A DNA stretch of 64,000 nt from Hornefia butyriciproducens (GTDB taxonomy: Bacteria; Bacillota; Clostridia; Peptostreptococcales; Anaerovoracaceae), in assembly GCF_009695915.1 (NCBI RefSeq), contig NZ_VUMZ01000001.1:451731-515730 (forward strand), written 5' to 3'. Below the pieces are notes generated by a model. The model did not search any database, was not told the origin of the DNA, and saw nothing but the letters and a program-made list of their open reading frames with translations. A program made the translations under genes and the position numbers. Positions 1 through 9,045 of this stretch are shown one piece after another. The first letter of the stretch is position 1; every line of letters begins with the position of its first letter.

Positions 1-138
1 TTCCGGTTCAAATCGTATTCTGTGGATTTGTCTGAAAGTTAACTCGCGCTCTTCTCCTGATTCTATCGCTTCCTCAATTTCCTTCTTAAAGTCAGGATGG
101 TTTTGTGCATATACCATCCAGCCATATGTCATGATCAT
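1..138 (-). CDS. Unknown protein, N-terminal part only (cut by window edge)
   Basis: Reading from an ATG at 138 gives 46 codons, beginning MIMTYGWMVYAQNHPDF, that stay open to the window edge; the C-terminus lies outside. A purine-rich AGGTGA lies just upstream. The start follows the stop of the ATP-grasp gene (143-145) by four bases, so the two are probably co-transcribed. The visible part is charged and soluble and I recognise no family. It is the last visible member of the AT-rich accessory run. Confidence 0.6.
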   Translation of the reverse strand, partial: MIMTYGWMVYAQNHPDFKKEIEEAIESGEERELTFRQIHRIRFEPE

Positions 139-142
139 ATTC

Positions 143-1393
143 TCACCTATTGTCAGCCTTGACCCACCAACCGCGGCCATCACGATAGCCGTACTTTTCC
201 ATGATTGGTGACAGAGCCACTATTGAATGCGGGTGTTCCTCGTCTTCACTCATGAGTCCTTCGGCTTTAGCAATTTGAATCAGCCGTTCTTCCAGAGAAT
301 CCATTAATTCCGCCCACGCGTCTGTGATTGCACAGGCATTCTCATATTCCTCTGTACCTTCTTCGAAATCGTACACATCATCTTCAACCCACCAGAACTT
401 ATTGAATGCTCCGGCAAACGCATCGACTAATTCCTGAGTGCCTTTCAGATTATTAGCCACATCCCACATTTCCTCTAATGAGACTTCCGGGAGTGGATCT
501 CCTGCCATAATTACGGTTCCTTCCTCGAAGAAGTCTTCCACCGGGATCCAGGTTCGTTCCTGCATAGCCTCAATCGTATTGTTCCAGAGCACCAGTGGAT
601 TAGCACCCACGAAACCGCTTTCCTGCGCATCATTAACTTCAATAATGATCCATTCACCGGATGCAGTTTTGGCAACATCAATAGCCGGGAAGGACACAGC
701 AAGTCTTTGTGCAGCCCAGTCAGTCAATTTGAGAACTTCCTGTAGTTCGCTTTCCGGTAAAGAGTATTGATGACCCATATACCAGTAAGGACCGTACGCC
801 ATACATTTGCCTTCAAAGTAGAAGAACCGGAATTCATAACTGATAGGAACCATATCCGGATACGAATCCGCATCGATCACCTGCAGTGGAACATATTCAC
901 GCACAGCTACCTTCTGCCAGGACAGTATGCTGTCGCGTTCCCATTCCTTTCTCAAAGCGTTATACTGATCAATGTTCTCGATGATGCACTGTGACTTTTT
1001 ATGGCGATTTGTCTGCCTATTGCCTTTAATAAAGACAGGGAATGAGAAATCAATCAGGAGTTCTTCCACTTGAGGCAGCTCATCATATATCTTTGTGAAC
1101 GGTGTTTTATCCTTCAGCGACGGGTACCATTCTTCAATTGTGCTGCAACGCAGATGTTCTCCCTCGTGCACGAGCAGCTTCATTCCCATGTCCTCGAGTG
1201 TCGCTTCCACTCCGGCGTAATCCTCAACCGCGCCTATATGCAATAAAACAGGAGCCTCTACTTCTGAAACAACGGATCTGCATTCAAAGTTGTTCCTGAA
1301 ATCGAAGTCATATACATCGTTTCCTGTCTTCCGTAGCAGGACAGCAATATTTCCAATTGTAAAAAAGTCATCACTGATCGTTCTAATATCCAT
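143..1393 (-). CDS. ATP-grasp domain protein with C-terminal extension
   Basis: 416 residues. The central part (about 90-275) has the look of an ATP-grasp fold: a lysine-rich strand (FPVFIKGNRQT), an EYVPL segment, and a late AKTASGEWIIIEVNDAQ segment resembling the metal-binding E..N of the family. ATP-grasp enzymes ligate a carboxylate to an amine or thiol through an acyl-phosphate; the substrate here is unknown. The last roughly 120 residues (WDVANNLKG to the end) are acidic, separate from the catalytic core, and unlike any domain I know. It starts 10 bases after the stop of the preceding unknown gene and is followed within 5 bases by another. Domain class is moderately sure; function is not. 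Confidence 0.65.
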   Translation of the reverse strand: MDIRTISDDFFTIGNIAVLLRKTGNDVYDFDFRNNFECRSVVSEVEAPVLLHIGAVEDYAGVEATLEDMGMKLLVHEGEHLRCSTIEEWYPSLKDKTPFTKIYDELPQVEELLIDFSFPVFIKGNRQTNRHKKSQCIIENIDQYNALRKEWERDSILSWQKVAVREYVPLQVIDADSYPDMVPISYEFRFFYFEGKCMAYGPYWYMGHQYSLPESELQEVLKLTDWAAQRLAVSFPAIDVAKTASGEWIIIEVNDAQESGFVGANPLVLWNNTIEAMQERTWIPVEDFFEEGTVIMAGDPLPEVSLEEMWDVANNLKGTQELVDAFAGAFNKFWWVEDDVYDFEEGTEEYENACAITDAWAELMDSLEERLIQIAKAEGLMSEDEEHPHSIVALSPIMEKYGYRDGRGWWVKADNR

Positions 1394-1403
1394 CTGTTAA
1401 CCA

Positions 1404-1676
1404 CTATTCGCAATCGTGCGCTTCTTTAATATCTTGAATCGAGATACACTCTTCTATACCATCATCCTCGATTCGAACTATATAATCACCATCCGCTGTA
1501 ATATCAACAATCTCTCCTTCCCTTCCATCAGCGAGAGAAACGTGATAAAAAACATCTACGATTGGTGCCTCAATATACTTATCTCCTAACTCACGAAGTA
1601 TTTCTTTCTCGGCTATTTCTACCGAATCTGTAATAAAGTCTGTGACCCCATCACAATACCAATAATAGTCATCCAT
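1404..1676 (-). CDS. Unknown small acidic protein
   Basis: About 90 residues from ATG 1676, which overlaps the upstream gene's TGA as ATGGATGA, typical of translational coupling. The frame is also open to an ATG at 1730 (108 residues), but that start would sit deep inside the upstream gene. The product is acidic and tyrosine/aspartate rich at its N-terminus, with a short beta-rich section (GREGEIVDITADGDYIVRI) that could be an SH3-like barrel. I recognise no family. Small, acidic, overlapping genes like this resemble immunity proteins of polymorphic toxin loci, but no toxin gene is visible, so that is only a guess. Confidence 0.55.
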   Translation of the reverse strand: MDDYYWYCDGVTDFITDSVEIAEKEILRELGDKYIEAPIVDVFYHVSLADGREGEIVDITADGDYIVRIEDDGIEECISIQDIKEAHDCE

Positions 1677-2085
1677 CCTGACTATTTGTCCAGGCATCAT
1701 CAACATATCTTCTTTTGAATGCCATGCCACGAGGAAGGATTACCCCTCCTCCAGAAAATAGCAGTTCGATTTCTCCGGAACAATCGTCATAGAAAAAATC
1801 CACCCGATCAAAGCGATGCATAATATCTACTATTTTCAGGCATAATTTTTCAACTTCTTCTGTTGGAACACTGAAGGGTTTTTCCATCTGTATCTTGCCC
1901 ATCTCATCACTCTCTTCGTATTTTCCTTCCCCCGATATTTGTATTTCATAGATACAATGTGTTTCCGGTCCGTCTGGAAATGAATAATGTGATGAACGTA
2001 CTACAATGCCCTTGATATCATTCACTATTCGTTTGTTTCTTTTCAGTTCTTCTTTATAGCTTTTTCCCGTATTCACGACACCCAT
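1669..2085 (-). CDS. Unknown soluble protein (immunity-like)
   Basis: 138 residues, ATG at 2085 with AGGAG five bases upstream. It overlaps the preceding gene's 3' end by 13 bases and the following gene by 8, so the set is one translationally coupled unit. It has no signal peptide or membrane segment and is a mixed alpha/beta protein with a central hydrophobic helix (VEKLCLKIVDIMHRFDRVDFFYDD) reminiscent of contact-inhibition immunity proteins. No family is recognised; the role stays unknown. Confidence 0.55.
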   Translation of the reverse strand: MGVVNTGKSYKEELKRNKRIVNDIKGIVVRSSHYSFPDGPETHCIYEIQISGEGKYEESDEMGKIQMEKPFSVPTEEVEKLCLKIVDIMHRFDRVDFFYDDCSGEIELLFSGGGVILPRGMAFKRRYVDDAWTNSQDG

Positions 2086-2483
2086 ATCAACTCCTGCTCA
2101 CCGAGTCTTTTGCTTTCGCCCTCATCTATTATTCTGTAACGAAATCCCCGACCATAACGTGGTCCGACTTGGAAGCTTACAAAAGCATATTCATAATTAC
2201 TATAAATGCCGACTGCCCCACGTCCTTCCGGAAAATACATCCCGCTGACAGGAGAAATTCTGTTTTTTGTCCCAACTTTTACTATCTCTAAAACCCCATT
2301 TTCGTATTTATATGTTTCGAGCGGATCAGATATATAAAAACCCACTGTACGCTTGTTTCCATAAGCAAAATCAATATAAAAGACACTTGGTGGTGTGCCA
2401 AAATGAGGGTCACTCTCTGTATTTGATATTTCCTCTAACATTTCAGTACAAATGTCCAGAAGCTGATTCTTGACTCCTATCAT
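2073..2483 (-). CDS. Unknown soluble protein (immunity-like)
   Basis: 136 residues, ATG at 2483 overlapping the upstream stop as TAATG, with GGAG seven bases before it. Predicted cytosolic, with strand-rich stretches ending in aromatic residues (EYAFVSFQVGPRYGRGFRYR). I do not recognise the family. Its AT-rich base use matches its immediate neighbours and not the GC-richer genes after 3138, which argues for shared foreign origin. Confidence 0.55.
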   Translation of the reverse strand: MIGVKNQLLDICTEMLEEISNTESDPHFGTPPSVFYIDFAYGNKRTVGFYISDPLETYKYENGVLEIVKVGTKNRISPVSGMYFPEGRGAVGIYSNYEYAFVSFQVGPRYGRGFRYRIIDEGESKRLGEQELIWVS

Positions 2484-3076
2484 TATTGATCTCCATTGTC
2501 CGGGCTTATCATTTCAGCCTCTTTCGTCAGCATATAAACAACAACCGTTCCGATATCATTATATGGATGATTCAGTTCACCCCATTCCCCGAAACGTAGC
2601 TTGAAACATCCATTTTTTGCATAACGAAAGCAATAGTACTTTAGCTTTCCATCCTTTGGATCTATTTCACTTAGGTCTATTCCAGTATTATTGAATATGA
2701 ATTCCTTTGCTATCAATTCTGCTTCAAGTCTTGTGCAGAGTGGAGCCACGTTTTTCTTCTCCCAGTTTTCTCTCCATTCTGGGTCCGGAACAACATATCT
2801 GCATTCACCCACAAGTTCTGCTGTTCTTTCCCACCGTTCAAGTCCGGTTTTTGATAGCAAATGAGACCGAATCCACATTTTAGGTGACTTAAGATCCTCA
2901 TGCAAAGAAGCGAATTCTGCAGCAATATCAGAGATCGCCTTCTTTAACGATGGCGATATATCCCTGTATCGCAAAAACCGAATTGTCGGTATTTTTTCTA
3001 TCCTCTCAAGCATCTGCTTTGATACAGTATCATAAAATGCGCAGGATTTACTTACCTCTATGACAAAACTTATCAC
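2483..3076 (-). CDS. Unknown protein, possibly missing its native start
   Basis: 197 residues from a GTG at 3076 with no convincing ribosome binding site. The same frame stays open upstream to a TGA at 3155-3157, adding 26 codons without ATG, GTG or TTG; this extra stretch reads like real protein (SLDFKGFPGFGPEVNS). The gene may therefore be truncated at its 5' side by recombination next to rlmCD, or its original start may have mutated (an ATA follows AAAAAGGGCGT). The body is charged and soluble with no recognisable domain. It heads the accessory run. Confidence 0.5.
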   Translation of the reverse strand: MISFVIEVSKSCAFYDTVSKQMLERIEKIPTIRFLRYRDISPSLKKAISDIAAEFASLHEDLKSPKMWIRSHLLSKTGLERWERTAELVGECRYVVPDPEWRENWEKKNVAPLCTRLEAELIAKEFIFNNTGIDLSEIDPKDGKLKYYCFRYAKNGCFKLRFGEWGELNHPYNDIGTVVVYMLTKEAEMISPDNGDQ

Positions 3077-3137
3077 CGAATTGACTTCCGGACCGAAACC
3101 CGGGAATCCCTTGAAATCAAGGCTTATACGCCCTTTT

Positions 3138-4625
3138 TCACTTAACCTTTGACATCAAACAGACCGTCTCCACGTGTCCGGTCCAGCAGAAAAGATCTGC
3201 GGGGGTCGCTTCTATGAACCGGTAGCCCTTCCCGTTCAGGTATTTCACATCCCGGGCCAGTGTGGCCGGATCACAGGATATGTAGACTATTCGGGAGGGC
3301 TCTGCCGCAGTCACGGCATCCAGAAGGCGTTCATCGCAGCCGGCGCGGGGAGGATCCAGAATCACGACATCTGCCTTTGTAACGCGAAGATCCTCATCGA
3401 CCGGAGCCGAAGCTGCGAAATCAGCCGTATCGCCGCTGTTCCCCATCAGCCTGGGAAGCACAGATTCCGCCTTTCCGCATACATATCGTGCATTTACGAT
3501 CCCATTGATTACCGCATTACGGTTAGCGTCCAGAACGGCACTTCTCTGTGATTCAATACCGATGACCTTTGTGCCCGCGAAAGCCTCCTCGTCACGCTTC
3601 CGTAGCTCATTCAAAAGCCACTGGCCGATGGTCCCGGCTCCGCAGTACAGATCCAGAATCGTCTCGCCGCCGGTCAGAGCCGCATACTCTGCCGCCTTAT
3701 TGTAAAGTTTCACCATCTGTGCAGGATTTACCTGGTAGAATGACAGCGGAGAAATTTCATACCGCATACCGCCGAGTTCTTCATTAATAGTCGGGCGACC
3801 CGCAAGAACCTCGGTTTTGTCACCGAAAATTTCGCCGGGCTTTCCTTTATTGATGTTCAGAATAACGCTCTCAAGGCTGAAGGGCTCTTCGACGGCCTCG
3901 TCCAGCATCGCCACAAGCTTGGCGGCGTGGGGAATCCCCTTGCCGTTGATCACCAGAATCACCATGACCTCGCCGGTGCCGAACGCCGTACGGACGACCA
4001 TATGCCGCATAAGGCCCTTTTCCCAGCGGGGATCGTAGCCGGTAATGTGATCCTGCCGCATGAACTCCCGCAGCGCTTCCGCCGCCGAGGCAACCGGTTC
4101 CGTCTGCAGGGCGCAGTCGGGACAGTCCGTCACCTCACGGCTTTTTCCGCGGTAAAAGCCAACCGCCGGTTCTCCGAGATTTTCAACAATCCCGCCCTTC
4201 CGCGTGATAATCCCGCCGGTTGAGACCGCCATCGACGCTTTGTTCCGGTAGCGCCAGGGGGACTCCGCCTCCAGAGCCGTCCGGATCAGAGGATCCCTCA
4301 GCCCCGCGATGCGGGTCAGCGCGTCCCGTACGTGCCGCTCCTTCAGCCTCAGCTGCGCGTCATAGGTAAGTCTGCCCATGGGGCATCCTCCGCAGCGGGA
4401 GTCCAGGGAACAAAAGCCTTCTGTCCTGTCTTCCGACGGTTCGTCAATACTGAGTAGCCGGGCGAGGGCATAACGTTTCTTCACCCGGAAGATCTCCGCC
4501 TGCACTGTATCACCCGGAAGCGCTCCTTTCACAAAGACGGTCAGGCCGTCTTCACTGTGTCCGATTCCGCTTCCGTCTGTAGTCATATCGTTTATCTGCA
4601 ATCTGATTTTTTGTCCTTTATCCAT
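3138..4625 (-). CDS. rlmCD: 23S rRNA (uracil-C5)-methyltransferase, RlmD/RlmCD family
   Basis: 495 residues, normal for the family. An N-terminal TRAM domain (about 1-60) is followed by the Fe-S cysteine set (C72, C78 and C81 in FCSLDSRCGGCP, plus a later CPDC). The Rossmann methyltransferase part carries the SAM loop LDLYCGAGT, the DPPRAGC motif and the catalytic cysteine near 451 in YISCDPATLARD. It transfers methyl from SAM to C5 of specific uracils in 23S rRNA; Gram-positive members often modify two sites. The start codon lies only seven bases after a TATAAT and has no Shine-Dalgarno, so the mRNA is probably leaderless. Confidence 0.93.
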   Translation of the reverse strand: MDKGQKIRLQINDMTTDGSGIGHSEDGLTVFVKGALPGDTVQAEIFRVKKRYALARLLSIDEPSEDRTEGFCSLDSRCGGCPMGRLTYDAQLRLKERHVRDALTRIAGLRDPLIRTALEAESPWRYRNKASMAVSTGGIITRKGGIVENLGEPAVGFYRGKSREVTDCPDCALQTEPVASAAEALREFMRQDHITGYDPRWEKGLMRHMVVRTAFGTGEVMVILVINGKGIPHAAKLVAMLDEAVEEPFSLESVILNINKGKPGEIFGDKTEVLAGRPTINEELGGMRYEISPLSFYQVNPAQMVKLYNKAAEYAALTGGETILDLYCGAGTIGQWLLNELRKRDEEAFAGTKVIGIESQRSAVLDANRNAVINGIVNARYVCGKAESVLPRLMGNSGDTADFAASAPVDEDLRVTKADVVILDPPRAGCDERLLDAVTAAEPSRIVYISCDPATLARDVKYLNGKGYRFIEATPADLFCWTGHVETVCLMSKVK

Positions 4626-4632
4626 GGTTTTT

Positions 4633-4641
4633 ATTATAGCA
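4633..4641 (-). promoter_or_regulatory. Extended -10 promoter of rlmCD, predicted leaderless
   Basis: On the minus strand TGCTATAAT is followed by seven bases (AAAAACC) and the ATG. A start site at the usual six to seven bases after the -10 falls at or next to the A of the ATG, leaving no 5' leader. A TTGAAC lies 15 bases upstream, inside the adjacent hairpin; the extended TGn may make up for the poor -35 spacing. Confidence 0.65.
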
Positions 4642-4642
4642 T

Positions 4643-4671
4643 GAAAACCACCCGTTCAACAGGTGGTTTTC
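4643..4671 (-). terminator. Hairpin between V-ATPase operon and rlmCD
   Basis: Perfect 10-bp stem GAAAACCACC / GGTGGTTTTC with a nine-base loop. The T-run lies inside the stem, so on the minus strand it could end the V-ATPase transcript. It sits one base upstream of the TGC of the rlmCD promoter. Confidence 0.6.
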
Positions 4672-4851
4672 CTCATTTCGTATCTCAGTGTATGTGCGGC
4701 TTGGCCCCGGCGTCGCGGTTTATATAAGGTTTCGCGCCGGCATCACCGCTCGTGAACCTGCCCCGGCGTAACCGCCCGTGAGGCTCCGCCGGTTCACGGC
4801 TTCGTAGCTGAGGACCGTATTTCTGCTGCCGAAGAGCTCCGCTGCCGGCCG
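4672..4851 (-). other. GC-rich tail after ntpD with out-of-frame peptide repeat
   Basis: 180 bases without an assigned gene. In one frame (shifted relative to ntpD) the minus strand is open from the ntpD end to a TGA at 4685-4687 and ends in a duplicated peptide, DAGAKPYINR then DAGAKPHIH (bases 4685-4747). There is no start codon with a ribosome binding site. It may be a relic of a longer C-terminus of subunit D. Confidence 0.35.
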
Positions 4852-5550
4852 CTACTGGCAAGATTCCACCATGCGCTCGATGGCGGCTTCGTCCTTCGCC
4901 TTTTTCTCGGCGATGGCTTCCTCCAGCATCATATCCTTGACCTTCATCAGTCTTGTCTGGTTGCCTCGTTCGTTTTCGTCCAGCTTCATCTGGATATATT
5001 TAATCGTGACCTGGAGTCGGGGAATCATGACGTATTCCAGCGCATTCACGCGTCGACGCGTCTTTTCCAGCTCAGCCGCAAGCAGAGCCGTCTCTTTCTC
5101 CTTGGCCGCGAGGTCCAGAAGCATCGGAAAAATATCCGACAGCTCGGAAATCGCATTGTCCAGTTCTCCTGAGGTCCTGGCGAATCCATAAGGGAAGATG
5201 TCGGCAGGATCCTCCGCCGTGGTTCTGAAATCGAAGACCGGCACATCCACACTCATGATGTTTCTGCTGCTGACCTGAAGCTCAACGCCCTGTTTCGGGA
5301 ACATCAGAGATTCTTCCATAACCTCCTGACTCATGATGGAGCTCGCCACCGTGAAGTTTTTGTAAACATTCCCAAGGCGCTTCTCCACATCCTCCCGGAG
5401 ACGCCCGTTTTCACGGGCGAGATCCAGAAATTCCTTCATCAGCTCGTCCCGCTTGTCCTTCAGAAGCTTGTGGCCGCGGACGGCTGTCTTCAGGCGCTTT
5501 TTCAACGAAGTCAGCATCATCCTTGTAGGATTGACATTCATTCGTTCCAT
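4852..5550 (-). CDS. ntpD: V-type ATP synthase subunit D
   Basis: 232 residues, slightly longer than the usual 205-215. Subunit D is the coiled-coil rotor axle running through the A3B3 head. The protein is helical at both ends with the typical N-terminal NPTRMMLTSLKKRL and the conserved region around TRRRVNALEYVMIPRL. ATG 5550 follows AAGGAGTAAGCG. It is the last gene of the operon. The C-terminus (KKAKDEAAIERMVESCQ) is less conserved, and a frame-shifted continuation lies beyond the stop (see the tail entry). Confidence 0.93.
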   Translation of the reverse strand: MERMNVNPTRMMLTSLKKRLKTAVRGHKLLKDKRDELMKEFLDLARENGRLREDVEKRLGNVYKNFTVASSIMSQEVMEESLMFPKQGVELQVSSRNIMSVDVPVFDFRTTAEDPADIFPYGFARTSGELDNAISELSDIFPMLLDLAAKEKETALLAAELEKTRRRVNALEYVMIPRLQVTIKYIQMKLDENERGNQTRLMKVKDMMLEEAIAEKKAKDEAAIERMVESCQ

Positions 5551-5553
5551 CGC

Positions 5554-6951
5554 TTACTCCTTCGTTTCCGTTCCCTCGTTCTCCTTCAGGTATTTCTCGA
5601 TCAGTTCATCCTTGATACGTTTCAGTTCGCCCTTCGGCAGAAGCCTCAGGAGTTCCCATCCGAGATTCAGCGTATCCTCAATGCTTCGGTCTGTATCGTA
5701 TCCCTGGGACACATAGCGTTTCTCGAATTCCTCGCTGAACTTCGCATACATCAGGTCGACGTCCGTCAGAGCCGCTTCGCCCAGAATGGACATCAGTTCC
5801 AAACTTTCCTTGCCCTTTGAATAGGCGGCGAACAGCTGGTTCATTGTATCCGCATGATCCTCTCGGGTTTTCCCGACGCCGATTCCCTTGTCCTTCAGAC
5901 GGGACAGCGACGGCAGAACGTCGATAGGCGGCTTGATTCCCTTCCTGTCCAGCTCACGGGACAGAATGATCTGTCCCTCTGTGATATATCCGGTCAAATC
6001 CGGAATCGGATGGGTGATATCATCCTCCGGCATCGTCAGAATCGGGATCATTGTAATGGAGCCGGGATAACCTTTTTTCCGTCCGGCTCTCTCGTACATC
6101 GTCGCGAGGTCGGTGTACAGATAGCCCGGGTAGCCGCGTCTGCCCGGAACCTCCTTGCGGGCGGCAGATACCTCACGGAGTGCCTCAGCGTAATTGGTGA
6201 TATCCGTCAGAATGACCAGCACATGCATGTTCAGATCGAAAGCCAGGTATTCGGCCGCAGTCAGCGCCATACGCGGCGTGGCGATACGCTCTACCGCCGG
6301 GTCGTTGGCCAGATTCATGAACATGACAGTTCTGTCGATCGCTCCTGTTCTTCGGAAGTCGGAGGCGAAAAAGTCCGCCTCCTCATAAGTGATTCCGATC
6401 GCCGCAAAGACTACAGCGAAGTTTCCGGCATCGTCACCGAGGACCTTTGCCTGACGGGCAATCTGTGCAGCCAGATCCGCATGGGGAAGTCCGCTTCCCG
6501 AGAAAATCGGAAGTTTCTGTCCCCGGACCAGCGTGTTCAGGCCATCGATGGCAGATACGCCGGTCTGAATGAACTCCGCAGGGTAATCTCTGGCTGCCGG
6601 ATTCATCGGAAGTCCGTTAATATCCATCTGTTTCTCTGCGATAATCTCCGGTCCGCCGTCCTTGGGACGCCCCATTCCATCGAATACACGGCCCAGCATC
6701 TCCGGTGAAACGGACAGCTGTGTTCCGTGCCCCAGGAACTTTACAGCACTCTCTTTCAGGTTGATTCCCGCAGAGCTTTCGAACAACTGAACTGTAGCGT
6801 CCCCGCCGTTAATTTCCAGCACCTTGCAGAGCCGGCGTTCTCCATTGGGCAGAATGATCTCTCCCAGTTCGTCATAGGTGACGCCTTCCACGTCCTGTAC
6901 CATCATCAGAGGTCCGGCAACTTCAGATATCGTTCTGTATTCCTTAATCAT
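5554..6951 (-). CDS. ntpB: V-type ATP synthase subunit B
   Basis: 465 residues, typical length. Subunit B is the non-catalytic nucleotide-binding homologue in the A3B3 hexamer: it has the alpha/beta ATPase signature region ([26 protein letters not shown]) and [22 protein letters not shown] but lacks a canonical Walker A. Its ATG overlaps the subunit A stop as ATGATTAA, so A and B are translationally coupled, matching their 1:1 stoichiometry. Confidence 0.96.
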   Translation of the reverse strand: MIKEYRTISEVAGPLMMVQDVEGVTYDELGEIILPNGERRLCKVLEINGGDATVQLFESSAGINLKESAVKFLGHGTQLSVSPEMLGRVFDGMGRPKDGGPEIIAEKQMDINGLPMNPAARDYPAEFIQTGVSAIDGLNTLVRGQKLPIFSGSGLPHADLAAQIARQAKVLGDDAGNFAVVFAAIGITYEEADFFASDFRRTGAIDRTVMFMNLANDPAVERIATPRMALTAAEYLAFDLNMHVLVILTDITNYAEALREVSAARKEVPGRRGYPGYLYTDLATMYERAGRKKGYPGSITMIPILTMPEDDITHPIPDLTGYITEGQIILSRELDRKGIKPPIDVLPSLSRLKDKGIGVGKTREDHADTMNQLFAAYSKGKESLELMSILGEAALTDVDLMYAKFSEEFEKRYVSQGYDTDRSIEDTLNLGWELLRLLPKGELKRIKDELIEKYLKENEGTETKE

Positions 6952-8722
6952 CGTCTTCCGCCCCCTTATTTACTATATCAGTGATTTCCTTCTTCATCTC
7001 GGTCAAGATCTCCTCGTAGGACGAATCGATGTCCTTCTCCTCAATATACTTGAATCTGCCGATGGTCTCTCTGACCGGGACAGCGGCCAGCTGGTTAAAC
7101 GGCGCTCCTTTGGAAACAGCGTCCACCGACTGATCATAGTATCCCAGAATCAGCTTCAGCAGTTTATACTGCTTGTTCATCGAGGAATATGTGTCCACAT
7201 CGTGGAACGCGTTCTGGTGGAGGTAGTCCTCACGAATGGACTTGCAGGCCTCCAGTTTGACACGATCCTCGAAGGACAGCGCGTCCACTCCGACCAGCTG
7301 CACGATTTCGTTCAGTTCCGCTTCCTCCTGAAGCAGACGGATAGCCTGGTTCCGAAGAGCCGGGAAATCTTTTGCAACATTTTCCTCAAACCACGGCGTC
7401 AGACGGTCCACATAAAGCGAATAACTGGACAGCCAGTTGATCGCCGGGAAATGTCTGGCGTGGGCCAGCCCCGCATCCAGAGACCAGAACACCTTGACGA
7501 TACGCAGTGTCGCCTGGGAAACAGGCTCCGAGATATCGCCGCCCGGAGGAGATACCGCTCCAATCGCGGAAAGCGCTCCGATCCGTCCGTCGCTGCCGAG
7601 AGCGACCACGCGTCCCGCTCTTTCATAAAACTGCGCCAGACGAGACGCCAGATAAGCAGGATATCCCTCTTCACCCGGCATTTCCTCAAGACGACCGGAC
7701 ATTTCTCGCAGAGCCTCCGCCCAGCGGGATGTGGAATCCGCCATAAGCGCCACCGAATATCCCATGTCGCGGAAATATTCCGCGATGGTAATTCCCGTGT
7801 AAATAGATGCCTCACGGGCGGCTACCGGCATATCGGACGTATTCGCGATCAGCACGGTTCTCTTCATCAATGATTCGCCGCTCCTCGGGTCCTTCAGTTC
7901 AGGGAATTCCATCAGTACATCAGTCATCTCGTTTCCGCGCTCACCGCAGCCGATATAGACGACGATGTCCGCGTCCGCCCATTTCGCCAGCTGATGCTGC
8001 ACTACGGTTTTTCCGGAGCCGAACGGTCCGGGGACCGCGGCGACACCGCCCTTGGCGATGGGGAACAGCGTATCGATGACCCGCTGCCCTGTTACCAGCG
8101 GCATGTCCGGCACCATCTTCTCTTTGTACGGTCTGCCCCGGCGCACAGGCCACTTCTGCATCAGGCTGAGTTCTTCGATGCTTCCGTCATCTTTTTTAAT
8201 TCTGCAGACTGTCTCATCGACGGTAAATGCTCCGCCTTCGACAGACTCCACAGTACCGCTTACTCCCCATGGAACCATGATCTTTTGTTCCACGATAACG
8301 GTTTCCTTAACGGTTCCGATGATGTCCCCCGGTCCGACGCGGTCGCCGGCCTTTGCGACAGGCACAAAATCCCATTTCTTTTCCCGGTTCAGCGCGGGAA
8401 CCTGGATGCCTCGCTGAATGTTTGCCCCTTGCTGCTCGAACATGACCTCCAGCGGGCGCTGGATGCCGTCGTAAATGCTCTCGATCAGTCCGGGCCCCAG
8501 TTCGACAGAAAGCTGCGCTCCTGTTGAAACCACAGGTGCTCCCGGTCCGATTCCCGCCGTTTCTTCATATACCTGAATGGAGGCCATATCGCCTCTCATC
8601 TCAATGATCTCTCCGATCAGTCCAAGGTCACCTACGCGGACCACGTCGTACATATCCGCATCTTCCATACCAGACGCTACTACCAGTGGCCCCGATACTT
8701 TAACGATTGTTCCCTGACTCAT
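6944..8722 (-). CDS. ntpA: V-type ATP synthase catalytic subunit A
   Basis: 592 residues. Walker A GPFGSGKT lies near residues 231-238, the A-specific non-homologous insert precedes it, and the alpha/beta signature [12 protein letters not shown] follows. It hydrolyses or makes ATP and drives rotation of the D/F stalk. ATG 8722 overlaps the subunit F stop (TAATG), with GGAGGTGATA as ribosome binding site. The frame is intact. Confidence 0.97.
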   Translation of the reverse strand: MSQGTIVKVSGPLVVASGMEDADMYDVVRVGDLGLIGEIIEMRGDMASIQVYEETAGIGPGAPVVSTGAQLSVELGPGLIESIYDGIQRPLEVMFEQQGANIQRGIQVPALNREKKWDFVPVAKAGDRVGPGDIIGTVKETVIVEQKIMVPWGVSGTVESVEGGAFTVDETVCRIKKDDGSIEELSLMQKWPVRRGRPYKEKMVPDMPLVTGQRVIDTLFPIAKGGVAAVPGPFGSGKTVVQHQLAKWADADIVVYIGCGERGNEMTDVLMEFPELKDPRSGESLMKRTVLIANTSDMPVAAREASIYTGITIAEYFRDMGYSVALMADSTSRWAEALREMSGRLEEMPGEEGYPAYLASRLAQFYERAGRVVALGSDGRIGALSAIGAVSPPGGDISEPVSQATLRIVKVFWSLDAGLAHARHFPAINWLSSYSLYVDRLTPWFEENVAKDFPALRNQAIRLLQEEAELNEIVQLVGVDALSFEDRVKLEACKSIREDYLHQNAFHDVDTYSSMNKQYKLLKLILGYYDQSVDAVSKGAPFNQLAAVPVRETIGRFKYIEEKDIDSSYEEILTEMKKEITDIVNKGAEDDD

Positions 8723-9045
8723 TATCTATCACCTCCGAATAGTATGTCTGCGCCGACTGCGCGTTCCACCGATTTACGGACGTTGTTCAGTCCTGTACCG
8801 GACGGGCCGTCCTTATTGGGGATCGGTATGATGGCAGGCAGCCTTGAATCCTTGTATTTATCAATTTCTTTTTCCAACTGTACGGCAAGGCCTTCTGTGA
8901 TGTAAATGATGGCGTATTCGCCTTCTGCCCATTTCCGCAGAGCCGCTTTCGCCTCCTCTGCCTTTTCGGTCGGAAACACGTCCAGACCGACTGCTTTGAA
9001 TCCAAGCACAGAATCCCTGTCGCCGATGACTCCGATTTTATACAT
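8722..9045 (-). CDS. ntpG: V-type ATP synthase subunit F
   Basis: 107 residues with the CheY-like fold sequence of subunit [26 protein letters not shown] at the start and the [10 protein letters not shown] core. It binds subunit D in the central stalk. ATG 9045 overlaps the subunit C end by eight bases; GAGGG lies just upstream. In the E. hirae naming scheme this subunit is NtpG. Confidence 0.93.
   Translation of the reverse strand: MYKIGVIGDRDSVLGFKAVGLDVFPTEKAEEAKAALRKWAEGEYAIIYITEGLAVQLEKEIDKYKDSRLPAIIPIPNKDGPSGTGLNNVRKSVERAVGADILFGGDR

Noticed and set aside
4600..4625. AAAGGACAA shortly after the ATG in both predicted leaderless genes as a ribosome binding site for a later start
   Set aside because: No in-frame ATG or GTG follows at a proper distance, and the N-terminal residues of RlmCD are needed for the TRAM domain.
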